A stretch of 64,000 bases of DNA from Myxococcales bacterium (GTDB lineage Bacteria > Myxococcota_A > Polyangia > Polyangiales > Polyangiaceae): the NCBI GenBank assembly GCA_016794345.1, contig JAEUKE010000088.1:1-64000 (forward strand). The letters are read 5' to 3'. The notes beneath the pieces are model-generated. The model saw only the letters and a list, made by a program, of their open reading frames with translations, was not told the DNA's origin and ran no database searches. The translations under genes and the position numbers were made by a program. Shown piece after piece: positions 51,921 through 62,294 of this stretch; the first letter of the stretch is position 1; every line of letters begins with the position of its first letter.

Positions 51921-53705
51921 TCAGCGCTTGCTCGACTTGCGCCGCAGCCCGAAGAGAGCGGCGAGGGCGAGCGCCCAGGCCGGGCTCGTGTCCGAAGACG
52001 ACTGCGGCAGCGTGCAGGTGCAGAGGCCGCCGCCCTGCGGGAGGGCGCCGAAGCCACCGTCGTCGCCGCCGCCGTCGCCGCCGGTGCCGCCGTCTGCGCC
52101 GCCGCTCGACTGGCCGCCGCCTGCGCCGCCGGCTCCCGACGTCGGCTCATCGACGTAGTCGACGCCCTTCACCTGCGCCTTGAACGACTCCGCGATCGGC
52201 GCGTCGCCCGAGCACATGACGTAGTCGTAGTCCCAGACCGGCGCGACGATGATGTCGTTCGGTTGCGGCTGGCTCACCTCGATGGTGACGTCCACCGTGC
52301 GCGTGGCGCCCGGCGCGATGTCGCCCATGTCGACGTTGGTCGGCACGCTCACCGTGCCGCCGTTGATGTCGCCGGCCGAGCCGTCGGTCGAGAAGTCGGC
52401 CAGCGTGAGGCCCGACTGGAGCGGCAGCGTGAAGCGGACGTTCTCGGCCGGCGCGAAGCCGTCGTTCACGGCCTTCACGGTGACGGTGAACGTATCGCCC
52501 AGGGTGACCGTGTCTTTGTCGACGACGGTCGTCGACTGGTCGTAGCCGAACTTCGGCGCGTTGACCTCGATGGCGATGCCGGCGAGCACGGGCATGTAGC
52601 TGTCGTCCAGCGTCTCGGTGCGCAGCACCGCGACGGTCTGGTTGGGGACGAGGTGATCGTCCTCCGAGGAGAGCGCGACGTGTGTCACGTCCCAACCCTG
52701 GCGGCCGCCCGAGACGTTCGCCCCGGCCTGCGCGTCGTGGTTGGCGTCGCCGAACGTGCCGGTCGTGTCGATCTGACCGTCGGGACCGTTGAGCTGCGAG
52801 CAGAAGAAGTTGTCGGCCGGGTTGTTCGGCCCGGAGAGCGTGACGAACGTCGGGTCGCCGGCGGACTCGCCGATCGAGATGAAGTCGCCGTCCCGGTTCG
52901 CATCGCCCTCGATCGTGCTGATGGCGATCGTGCCTGCGAACGGGGTGGACGGCGGCGCGCAGAAGCCGTCGACCGTGTAGTCGAGCGTCGTGAACTCGTC
53001 GACGAACTTGCCGCCCACGAACACGCCCATGTTGCGGATGGGGTCACCGTCGTACCGGTAGGCGACGATGAGCGTCCAGCCGGCGGCGCTCGTCGAGTTG
53101 ATCGCCGTGTCCTGCGTGCCCGGGACGCCGAGCGTCGCGTACGAGCCGCTCTTGTGCTGCTCGACGAAGTCCGTCACGTCCGCGCTGCGCATGTAATAGC
53201 GGACCTGGAAGCCGCTCATGCTCTGGAAGTTCTCGGTGACGGCCGTGAGGGTCGTCGGCGAGACGGTCGTCTCGTCGGCGCCGAAGCGGAGGACGACGGC
53301 GTCGTTCAGGTTGGCGGTGACGTCCTCCGCGCCGTAGGCGAAGCTGCCGCCCCAGACGAGCTCCGCGTAGAGCACGGTCGCTTCGACCGGGATGGTCAGC
53401 GTCGCGGCCGAGCCGTTCTCCTGCCACGCGCTCGTCGTCCCTGCCGGCCAGGGGTTGCCGGGGTTCGCCGGCGTGTCGTCCACGCTCGTGGTGTCGAGCG
53501 TCAGGAAGGTGCCGATGGCGTCGGCGAGGCCCGGGCCGTTTGCGCTCGCTTGCTTCGCGAGCCCCAGCGTGTTGCCCGTCGCGATGACGTTGCCCGGCTG
53601 GGTCGTCTCGAAGCGCAAGACCTGCGCGGAGGCGCTGGTGGAGAGGCAGAGGCCGGCGCCGACGACGCCGAGGGCGGAGAGGAGGCAGCAGAGCGAACGA
53701 CGCAT
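51921..53705 (-). CDS. Secreted MYXO-CTERM protein with DUF11-like repeat
   Basis: The protein is 594 aa with a cleavable signal peptide (LCLSTSASAQV). A large beta-rich region follows with calcium-like Asp loops (EGDANRDGDFISIGESAGD; GTFGDANHDAQAGANVSGG). A DUF11-type domain sits at about residues 385-490 (TVTLGDTFTVTVKAVNDGFA, RFTLPLQSGLTLADFSTDG). Then comes a Gly-rich linker and the tail LCTCTLPQ...SPAWALALAALFGLRRK: Cys, hydrophobic helix and basic end, as in MYXO-CTERM sorting signals of myxobacteria. It is therefore probably displayed on the cell surface. The gene is convergent with the tail-anchored protein gene. Confidence 0.85.
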   Translation of the reverse strand: MRRSLCCLLSALGVVGAGLCLSTSASAQVLRFETTQPGNVIATGNTLGLAKQASANGPGLADAIGTFLTLDTTSVDDTPANPGNPWPAGTTSAWQENGSAATLTIPVEATVLYAELVWGGSFAYGAEDVTANLNDAVVLRFGADETTVSPTTLTAVTENFQSMSGFQVRYYMRSADVTDFVEQHKSGSYATLGVPGTQDTAINSTSAAGWTLIVAYRYDGDPIRNMGVFVGGKFVDEFTTLDYTVDGFCAPPSTPFAGTIAISTIEGDANRDGDFISIGESAGDPTFVTLSGPNNPADNFFCSQLNGPDGQIDTTGTFGDANHDAQAGANVSGGRQGWDVTHVALSSEDDHLVPNQTVAVLRTETLDDSYMPVLAGIAIEVNAPKFGYDQSTTVVDKDTVTLGDTFTVTVKAVNDGFAPAENVRFTLPLQSGLTLADFSTDGSAGDINGGTVSVPTNVDMGDIAPGATRTVDVTIEVSQPQPNDIIVAPVWDYDYVMCSGDAPIAESFKAQVKGVDYVDEPTSGAGGAGGGQSSGGADGGTGGDGGGDDGGFGALPQGGGLCTCTLPQSSSDTSPAWALALAALFGLRRKSSKR

Positions 53706-53807
53706 GACAGGCGGCGGTTACCCCGCTGCGTGGCGTGGGTCAACCGGCCTCGCGCAGCGCATTCGCTTGCGTCCAGGCCGCAGCCTTGGATACGAAAAAG
53801 GCCCCGC

Positions 53808-54566
53808 ATGCAATACGTCGATCCGAACCTCCCGCGAGACATCTTCGGCTGGTACTCCCCGTCGCTCGGCATGGACATGCCGATCGTCTCGTACGGCTAC
53901 GCGGGGCACCCGCTCTTGCTCTACCCCACCGCCGCGGCGGACTTCCTGGAGAACGAGCGGTTTTTCCTCATCAAGGCGATCGAGAAGTACATCTTCGAGG
54001 GGCGGGTGCGCGTCTACTCGGTGGAGAGCATCAACCGCCACGCCTGGATGGACGAGACGCTCCACCCGCTCGAGAAGGCTCGGCGGCAGCGCCTCTACTC
54101 GAAGTACATCGAGGATGAGGTCGTCCCGCACATCAAGCGGGTGAGCGGCGAGCACTGGCGCATCGCGACGAGCGGCGCGAGCTTCGGCGCCTTCCACGCC
54201 GCGAACCAGTTCTTCCGGCGCCCGGACCTCTTCGACACCCTCATCGCGATGAGCGGCTTCTACGATCTGGAGCCGGGGTACACGGAGGGGCACATGAACG
54301 ACGACGTCTACTTCAACAACCCCGTCTCGTTCGTCTCCAACCTGGGGGGCGACGCGCTCGATCTCGTGCGCAACCACAGCCAGATCCACATCATCACCGG
54401 ACGCGGCGCGTACGAGGCGCCCCATCGGTCCGAGCAGCTTTCCAACGTCCTCCGTCAGAAGGGCATCGACCACAATCTCGACATGTGGGGCTTCGACGTG
54501 AACCATGACTGGCCTTGGTGGCGCGTCATGCTCGACCACTACATCGGCGAGCGCCTCGGCTGGTGA
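53808..54566 (+). CDS. Esterase-like alpha/beta-hydrolase
   Basis: About 252 aa from the ATG at 53808; the frame is open far upstream but there opposes the MYXO-CTERM gene. It has no signal peptide. The esterase (EstA/enterochelin-esterase-like) pattern is visible: PLLLYPTAAADFLENERFFL, HIKRVSGEHWRIATSGASFG (nucleophile elbow GxSxG as SGASFGA), DLFDTLIAMSGFYDLEPGY, and FDVNHDWPWWRVMLDHYI for the His. Several aromatic motifs (GEHW, HDWPWW) recur in this family. Its stop overlaps the TonB-dependent receptor start as GTGA, indicating coupled translation. Confidence 0.78.
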   Translation: MQYVDPNLPRDIFGWYSPSLGMDMPIVSYGYAGHPLLLYPTAAADFLENERFFLIKAIEKYIFEGRVRVYSVESINRHAWMDETLHPLEKARRQRLYSKYIEDEVVPHIKRVSGEHWRIATSGASFGAFHAANQFFRRPDLFDTLIAMSGFYDLEPGYTEGHMNDDVYFNNPVSFVSNLGGDALDLVRNHSQIHIITGRGAYEAPHRSEQLSNVLRQKGIDHNLDMWGFDVNHDWPWWRVMLDHYIGERLGW

Positions 54567-56641
54567 GCCCTGGGGGGCGGGCAGCCGTCTTCGTCGCGGC
54601 GGCGCTCGCAGCGTACGCGCCGGCCGCGGTGCGCGCGGACGACGACACGGAGATGCCCGCTCACCCGGACGCTCCTCCCCCCGAGACGCCCGACGGCGAG
54701 ATCGACGACCAGACGCCCCCGGAGCCCGTCGACAGCGACGGGCTCGTCGTCCGTCCGTCGAGCGTGCCGGAGGAGGAAGCGTACGGCCCGCTGGAGGTGA
54801 CCGTCGGCGGGGAGAAGGCGCCCCCCGGCGCCGTCAGCCTGGGCCGGAAACACATCCAGGAGATGCCCGGCGTGCTGGGTGATCCTTACCGCGCGATCGA
54901 GGTCGAGCCAGGCGTGACGCCGGTCGCGAGCGGCGTGCCCTACTCCTTCATCCGCGGCGCGCCCCCAGGAAACATCGGCTACTTCTTCGACGGCATCCCG
55001 GTGCCGCTCCTGTTCCACGTGGGCGCCGGGCCGGGCGTGATCCCGGCGGGGCTCGTGCAAGGCGTCGACCTCCATCTCGGGCCGTACCCGGCTTCGTTCG
55101 GGCGCCTCGCCGGCGCGGTGGTCGACGCCACCATGCGCCCGCCGCAGAACGACTGGCGCGCGGAGGGCGTGTTTCGCACGGTCGATATCGGCGCGCTGGT
55201 CGAGGCACCGCTCCCCGACGACAGCGGCAGCGTGCTCGTCGGCGGCCATTACGCGGTCGGCGCGGAGATCCTGAGCGCGCTCGTACCCACGGTCGACATC
55301 GCGTATTGGGACTATCAAGCGCGGGCGTCGGTGAAGACGAGCGCGACGGGGCGTGCCTCGGTCCTCGCGTTCGGCGCCTACGATTACCTCGCCTCCGTCG
55401 ACGGCGACACACGCGACGTCCTGCTCGATTCGGACTTCCACCGGATCGATCTCCGGTACGACGACGAGCTGCCGGGCGGAGGGAAGTACCGCGTCGCGAC
55501 GATGCTGGGGCTCGACCGCTCGCGCGGGGCCGGCGTGGAGGACGTACAGGACTGGAAGCTCGGCGCGCGCGTCACGCTCGAGAAGCCGTTCGGCTCGCGT
55601 GTCTACTTGCGCGGCGGCCTTGACGCGATGCTCGACGTATTCGACGTCACCCCCGGCGGGGACCAGGCGTGCACCACGTTCGTCTGCGAAGACGGCCCGC
55701 TCGGCGGCGCGACCGAGCAGGAGCTGGCCGAGGCCTTCGAGGTCCTCTTCCCCGACCGCATCGACATCGCGCTCTCGGGCTGGATCGACGCGCTCATCGT
55801 GCTCAACGCGCGCAGCAGCATCACGCCAGGTCTGCGCATCGACTACTACCATTCGCTCTCCCAGAGCGCGTACGCCGTCGACCCGCGCCTCGTCGGCCGC
55901 TTCGGCATCACGGACAATTTCCGTCTCGTCCCGGCGGTCGGGCTCGCCTCGCAGCCGGCGGGCTTTCCGCCGCTGCCGGGCCTCGTGATCGGCGGCCTCC
56001 CCGGAGGCCTGCAGCGCGCGTATCAGGCGAGCTTCGGGGGCGAAGGCGAGCTCGGCCCGGTCGACATCCGCGGCGGCTTCTTCGGACAGACGATCTTCAA
56101 TCTGACGGACGCCATCGGAGGCGAGCGCGGGACCGGCTTCGGCGCCGACCGATTCCTCAATCGGAGCCTCGGGCTCGCGTATGGGCTCGAGGCCAGCGCC
56201 CGCGGCGCGCTCACCCGGCAGATCTTCTTCCTCGCGTCGTACACGCTCTCGCGCACGACGCGGTCACGCCTCACCGTCACCGTGCCGAGCGCCTACGATC
56301 GGACGCACGTCGCGCAGCTCGCGCTCCTGTTCGATCTCGGAAAGAACTGGAAGGCCGGCGTGCGAAACCTGTTCTACACGGGCTTCCCCGCGGAGGAGGC
56401 GAACCCCTACCGCCCTCCCAGCGAGGACCTCGACCGCGTGAAGCCCTTTTATCGGCTCGACGCGCGCCTCTCGAAGCGGTGGATCTTCGGCGAGCGCTCG
56501 TACGTCGGCCTCATCTTCGACATGCAAAACGTCACGCTCGCCAAAGAGGTCTTCGACGTCGCGTGTGACGAGGAAGGCTGCACGCCGCGGGAGATCGGCC
56601 CCATCGCGATCCCCACGCTGGCGTTCGAAGCCGGATACTGA
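54563..56641 (+). CDS. TonB-dependent outer-membrane receptor
   Basis: The protein is 692 aa from GTG at 54563. The signal peptide is [20 protein letters not shown] Pro/Asp-rich stretch precedes the plug domain: [52 protein letters not shown] and [13 protein letters not shown] are the usual plug blocks. The barrel covers residues 200-692, strands alternating with loops, and ends with an aromatic-rich last strand (TLAFEAGY). No clear TonB box was seen. The ligand is unknown. Coupling with an intracellular esterase suggests import and hydrolysis of an ester-bearing compound, such as a siderophore; this is inference. Confidence 0.85.
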   Translation: MSPGGRAAVFVAAALAAYAPAAVRADDDTEMPAHPDAPPPETPDGEIDDQTPPEPVDSDGLVVRPSSVPEEEAYGPLEVTVGGEKAPPGAVSLGRKHIQEMPGVLGDPYRAIEVEPGVTPVASGVPYSFIRGAPPGNIGYFFDGIPVPLLFHVGAGPGVIPAGLVQGVDLHLGPYPASFGRLAGAVVDATMRPPQNDWRAEGVFRTVDIGALVEAPLPDDSGSVLVGGHYAVGAEILSALVPTVDIAYWDYQARASVKTSATGRASVLAFGAYDYLASVDGDTRDVLLDSDFHRIDLRYDDELPGGGKYRVATMLGLDRSRGAGVEDVQDWKLGARVTLEKPFGSRVYLRGGLDAMLDVFDVTPGGDQACTTFVCEDGPLGGATEQELAEAFEVLFPDRIDIALSGWIDALIVLNARSSITPGLRIDYYHSLSQSAYAVDPRLVGRFGITDNFRLVPAVGLASQPAGFPPLPGLVIGGLPGGLQRAYQASFGGEGELGPVDIRGGFFGQTIFNLTDAIGGERGTGFGADRFLNRSLGLAYGLEASARGALTRQIFFLASYTLSRTTRSRLTVTVPSAYDRTHVAQLALLFDLGKNWKAGVRNLFYTGFPAEEANPYRPPSEDLDRVKPFYRLDARLSKRWIFGERSYVGLIFDMQNVTLAKEVFDVACDEEGCTPREIGPIAIPTLAFEAGY

Positions 56642-56645
56642 GGGG

Positions 56646-57833
56646 CTACGACCGGCCCTGGAGCATCCCGTTCCAGTACAGGTCCGGCAGGCCGTAGGCC
56701 TTCAAGGCGTACATGCTGTACCGCTCCTTGCTCTGATCGAACGGGAAGCTCTCCATCGGCTTTCCGTCGTAGTCGAACTCCGCGAGGATGAGCTTGCCAT
56801 AGCCGGTGACGAGCGGGCACGACGCATAGCCGTCGTAGCGGGCTTCGAGCGGCTTGCCGTCGCGCAGCGCGAGGAGGTTGTCCGCGAGCACGGGGGCTTG
56901 CTTGCGAATGGCTGCGCCCGTGCGGGAGGTCGGGAGGCTGGAGTTGTCGCCCAGTGAAAAGACATTGGGGAAGCGGACGTGCTGGAGGTTGTACTTGTCG
57001 ACCTCCACCCAACCGTCCGCGTTCGGCAGGCTGCTCTTTTTCACGACGTCGTGGGTCGTCTGGTGAGGCGTCACGTGGAGCAGGTCGTATTTCATGACGA
57101 CCTCCGAGCCGTCCTCCAGCTTCTTGAAGACGGCCTCCTTCGACGACGGCCGCACCTCGACGAGGTCGTGTTTGAACATCGTGTCGATCGATTTTCGCGC
57201 GACGACCTTCTCCAGCGCGTCGCGATACTTCTTCACGCCGAAGATCGCCGCGCCGGCGGACGCGAAGACGACCTTCGATTTTTCGCGGACCCCGCTGTTT
57301 CGAAGGTAGTCGTCGGCGAGGTACATGATCTTCTGAGGGGCGCCCGCGCACTTGATCGGCGTGGACGGGAACGTGAAGACGGCGGTCCCTCCCTTGAACT
57401 CGCGCAGGAACTGCCAGGTGCTGTCGACCGTCTCCCAGGCGTAGTTGCTGCAGATGCCGTTCTTGCCGACATTGCCGGGGAGACCCTTCACCCGCCCCCA
57501 GTCGAGCTTCATCCCCAGCGCGACGACGAGCTGCTCGTAGACGACCGTGTCGCCGCCCTTCAACGTGACCCGGTTGGCCTCGGGGTCGAAGGCCGCGACG
57601 GAGTCGCGGATCCAGCTGACGCCGGGCGGAATGTAGTCGGCCGTGTTTCGACGGGTGATCGCCTTGTCGAAGACACCGGCGCCGACGAGTGTCCAGAGCG
57701 GCTGGTAATCGTGGAACTCCGAGGGCTCGATGATCGCCACGTCGAGATCGGGCCGGGCGAGCTTGAGCCGCGCGGCGACGGTGATTCCCCCGGTGCCTCC
57801 GCCGGCGACGAGGACTTGATGACGACGTTCCAT
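56646..57833 (-). CDS. sqr: Sulfide:quinone oxidoreductase, SQOR-like
   Basis: The protein is 395 aa. AAGGAG (57840-57845) lies six bases before the ATG. The FAD fold starts [20 protein letters not shown], with [20 protein letters not shown]. The two redox cysteines are in [16 protein letters not shown] (Cys162) and [20 protein letters not shown] (Cys339), the arrangement of eukaryotic SQOR and related bacterial enzymes. [20 protein letters not shown] is the second FAD block. It oxidises sulfide and passes electrons to quinone at the membrane surface. The C-terminus is short and probably membrane-associated. Translationally coupled to the DUF1641 gene upstream (TGATG). Confidence 0.92.
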   Translation of the reverse strand: MERRHQVLVAGGGTGGITVAARLKLARPDLDVAIIEPSEFHDYQPLWTLVGAGVFDKAITRRNTADYIPPGVSWIRDSVAAFDPEANRVTLKGGDTVVYEQLVVALGMKLDWGRVKGLPGNVGKNGICSNYAWETVDSTWQFLREFKGGTAVFTFPSTPIKCAGAPQKIMYLADDYLRNSGVREKSKVVFASAGAAIFGVKKYRDALEKVVARKSIDTMFKHDLVEVRPSSKEAVFKKLEDGSEVVMKYDLLHVTPHQTTHDVVKKSSLPNADGWVEVDKYNLQHVRFPNVFSLGDNSSLPTSRTGAAIRKQAPVLADNLLALRDGKPLEARYDGYASCPLVTGYGKLILAEFDYDGKPMESFPFDQSKERYSMYALKAYGLPDLYWNGMLQGRS

Positions 57834-58423
57834 CACGCGCTCCTTTCCGAGGCGGCGGGCAACGCGGGGCGCTCGGAGCCGAGGCTCTCGCCGAAGCGCT
57901 TCGCCAGCGCGAGGACGAAGCCGAGCGCGCGCTTCACGTCGGGGTCCCGCGTCGCGCGCAGCGCCTCCCACGCGCCGGCCGAGGGCGGCGCCGTCTTCGA
58001 TATCTCGGCGAGCGCCGCACCGACCTCTCCGACCACCCGCAGCGCGCTCGGGTCGAGCACGCCGGACTTGAGGAGGTTGTGGAGCTCCTCCGTGTGATCG
58101 AGCACGTCGCGCAGCATCGCGATGGCGGCGGGAGACGTGAGCCGTTCGAGCGCGGTGAGCGCCGCGCGGCCGTGTTTGTCGATATCGATGCCGCGTGCGG
58201 TGAGGGTCTCCACCCAGCCGTCGAAGGAGTCGACCGCGACCGCGGCGAGCTGCGGGAGCGCGTGCGTGGCCTCCCCCAGCTTCTCGTTGGAGCGTTCCAG
58301 CGCGGCGAGGCGGGTCTCGAGGGAGTCGAGCTTCGATTCGATGCGGCCGAGGGCCGCGAGCAACGGATCGCGGCTCGAGCCGTTGCCCGGGTTGATTGGC
58401 TTTGTGTCCACCGTCTGGCTCAC
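57833..58423 (-). CDS. DUF1641 protein, partner of the quinone oxidoreductase
   Basis: The protein is 196 aa and soluble. An N-terminal coiled-coil-like segment (ALGRIESKLDSLETRLAALE) precedes a helical DUF1641-type domain ending PDVKRALGFVLALAKRFGES, which is the family signature (D..rALG.....k.lG). DUF1641 proteins are repeatedly found beside NDH-2, SQR or formate-dehydrogenase genes (e.g. yjlC-ndh in Bacillus) and may serve as an accessory or membrane tether. The stop shares one base with the sqr ATG. Confidence 0.82.
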   Translation of the reverse strand: MSQTVDTKPINPGNGSSRDPLLAALGRIESKLDSLETRLAALERSNEKLGEATHALPQLAAVAVDSFDGWVETLTARGIDIDKHGRAALTALERLTSPAAIAMLRDVLDHTEELHNLLKSGVLDPSALRVVGEVGAALAEISKTAPPSAGAWEALRATRDPDVKRALGFVLALAKRFGESLGSERPALPAASERSA

Positions 58424-58781
58424 GTTTCACCCTCCCTCGTCGCGGGCGGTCCGTTGCGGGACGAAGCATCACGCGTGCCATCGAGCGTGACCCAGTTTGC
58501 GCGCCGGCTGCGAGGACGCGGAGGACGGCACGGCGGGCGTTGAAACACTCGCGGCAACATGGGCTGTTTCACGTTGCGCAGGTGACGCACCGGAAGCACG
58601 CGCGATGGCGAGCGCCCCGCTCGTCTCTCTTCCGGGCGAGACCCAGGCAGCGACAAATCAGCTCCGATCGAGCATTCTCCCCCTCACTCGTGAGGGGGGA
58701 TTCGGGGGGTGAAAGGGCGGGCATGATGGGTCCAGAACGGAGGGCGGAGACTCTTCCAGCACCCTGCTAGAGTGCTCCACG
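58424..58781. other. 358-bp divergent intergenic region
   Basis: Lies between the DUF1641-sqr operon and the ferredoxin-reductase-globin gene. It holds the second copy of the dispersed repeat (58605-58715) in its centre. No other operator or small gene could be recognised. Promoters of both units lie here, so the repeat may separate or affect them. Confidence 0.5.
58605..58715 (+). repeat. Dispersed about 115-bp repeat, copy 2
   Basis: Matches 46900-47015: the start ATGGCGAGCGCCCCGCTCG, the CTCTCTTCCGGGCGAGA block, then CCCCCTCACTCGTGAGGGGG palindrome and GGGGGGTGAAAGGGC. The middle third differs. There is no transposase remnant here, so the repeat can move or be copied alone. Confidence 0.6.
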
Positions 58782-60335
58782 ATGCCGACTCTGACGTTCG
58801 AAGGCGCGGCCTACTCGGTCGAAGAAGGCCAGTCGATCCTCGACTCGCTCATCCGCGGCGGCGCCAACGTCCCCTTCTCCTGTCGCAAGGGCTCGTGTCA
58901 CACGTGCATGCTCCAGTGCGAGTCAGGAGACCTCGCCCGAGATCCGAAGCGGGACGTCGACGCGTCGCTGGCCGCGCACGGGATGTTCCTCCCTTGCACC
59001 ACGCGCCCCGCTGACGACGTCACCGTCCGGCGGCCCGATCTGAGCGTCCTCTCCGTCCCGCTCATGCTCTCCCAGAAGCGTTGGCTCTCCCCGACCATCT
59101 GCGAGCTCTCCTTCGAGCCGGAGCGGGCTACCCACTGGCGCCCCGGGCAGTTCATGAACCTCCGGCGGAGCGACGGCGTCGTGCGCAGCTACTCGATCGC
59201 CAGCATCGGCGAGGAGGACTACTTCCTCTCGGTCCACGTCAAGCGCATCCCTGGCGGCGTGATGAGCAACTGGCTGCTCGACACGCTCGAGGTCGGCGAC
59301 ATGATCGACGGTCAGGGCCCAGTGGGTACGTGCACCTACGATCCCGATCTCGCAGACCGCGACCTGCTCCTGCTCGCGACCGGCTCGGGGCTCTCGCCGA
59401 TCCTCGGGGTGTGCCGCGACGCGATCCGGCAAGGCCATCGCGGTCGCATCGTCCTCTATCACGGCTCTCGAGACGCAGACGGGCTCTACCTGCGCGACAC
59501 CTTGGCCGGGCTCGCCTCCGCGCACGCGCGGTTCGAGCACCACGTTTGCCTGACCGGCACCGGCGGCGACGCGACGACGCGGTCCGGTCGCATCGTGCCG
59601 CTCGCGTTCGACGAGCACCCCGAGCTCGACCATTGGGTCGTCTACCTGTGTGGTGTGCCGGACATGGTGCACGAGGGTCGCGTTCGCGCGGTGCGCGCCG
59701 GCGTGCGGCGGTCGGACATCCACGCGGACGCGTTCGAGTTCGCCCACGGCTATCGTCCGAAAGATCGCGAGCTCTTCGCGGCGCTCGGACCGAGCCCGGC
59801 GCTCTGGGAGGCGCTCCGCCGGGGCGAAGGGCTCCGCGAGATCCTCACGACGTTCTATACCCGTGTGTACGCCGACCCGCGGCTCGCCCCCTTCTTCCAC
59901 CGCGTGACGATCGACCGGGCGATCGGTCAGCAATACGCCTTCCTGGCCGATGCGATGACCGGACGGCGCGACTACTTCGGGCTCGACCCCTACAACGCCC
60001 ACCACTGGATGGTGATCTCCGACGAGCTCTTCGACTATCGGGAGGCCATCCTCGAAGGGCTCATGCGGGACTATGGTCTGAGCGAGGCGCTCGTCCGACA
60101 ATGGTCGGCGATCCACGAGACATTCCGCGCGGCGATCGTGAAGAGCAGCGCACGCGGTCTCATCGTCGACGGCGTCGAGCGGCCGGTCGAGCCCCCCGAG
60201 GAGCTCACGGTCGAGTTCGCGACGATCTGTGACGGCTGCCAGGGCGCGATCGACGTGGGCGAGCGCGCCCGCTACCACCCGAGGAGCGGGCAGCTGTATT
60301 GCGCGAGCTGCGCCGCGCGCCCCGCGCCCCCCTGA
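58782..60335 (+). CDS. Ferredoxin / FAD-NAD reductase / truncated haemoglobin fusion with CxxC-CxxC tail
   Basis: The protein is 517 aa and cytosolic, in four parts. Residues 1-88: plant-type [2Fe-2S] ferredoxin, cysteines 34, 39, 42 and 72 (SCRKGSCHTC...LPC). Residues 90-325: ferredoxin-NADP reductase fold with FAD motif RSYS (135-138), nucleotide block ATGSGLSPILG and YLCGVPDMV near the end. Residues about 340-455: a truncated haemoglobin, with FYTRVYADPRLAPFF (B-helix region) and YNAHHWMVISDELFD giving proximal His407. Residues 483-510: CDGC and CASC, a likely zinc or rubredoxin-like knuckle. In flavohaemoglobin Hmp the globin comes first, so the module order is reversed. NO dioxygenation or O2-dependent redox chemistry is inferred. 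It is divergent from the sqr operon. Confidence 0.9.
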   Translation: MPTLTFEGAAYSVEEGQSILDSLIRGGANVPFSCRKGSCHTCMLQCESGDLARDPKRDVDASLAAHGMFLPCTTRPADDVTVRRPDLSVLSVPLMLSQKRWLSPTICELSFEPERATHWRPGQFMNLRRSDGVVRSYSIASIGEEDYFLSVHVKRIPGGVMSNWLLDTLEVGDMIDGQGPVGTCTYDPDLADRDLLLLATGSGLSPILGVCRDAIRQGHRGRIVLYHGSRDADGLYLRDTLAGLASAHARFEHHVCLTGTGGDATTRSGRIVPLAFDEHPELDHWVVYLCGVPDMVHEGRVRAVRAGVRRSDIHADAFEFAHGYRPKDRELFAALGPSPALWEALRRGEGLREILTTFYTRVYADPRLAPFFHRVTIDRAIGQQYAFLADAMTGRRDYFGLDPYNAHHWMVISDELFDYREAILEGLMRDYGLSEALVRQWSAIHETFRAAIVKSSARGLIVDGVERPVEPPEELTVEFATICDGCQGAIDVGERARYHPRSGQLYCASCAARPAPP

Positions 60336-60350
60336 CGTGCATGCGCGCGC

Positions 60351-62290
<1,940 letters not shown>

Positions 62291-62294
<4 letters not shown>

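Noticed and set aside
52263..53807. Long N-terminal extension of the esterase
   Set aside because: The extension lies opposite the MYXO-CTERM gene and is antisense-like; esterase similarity begins at 53808.
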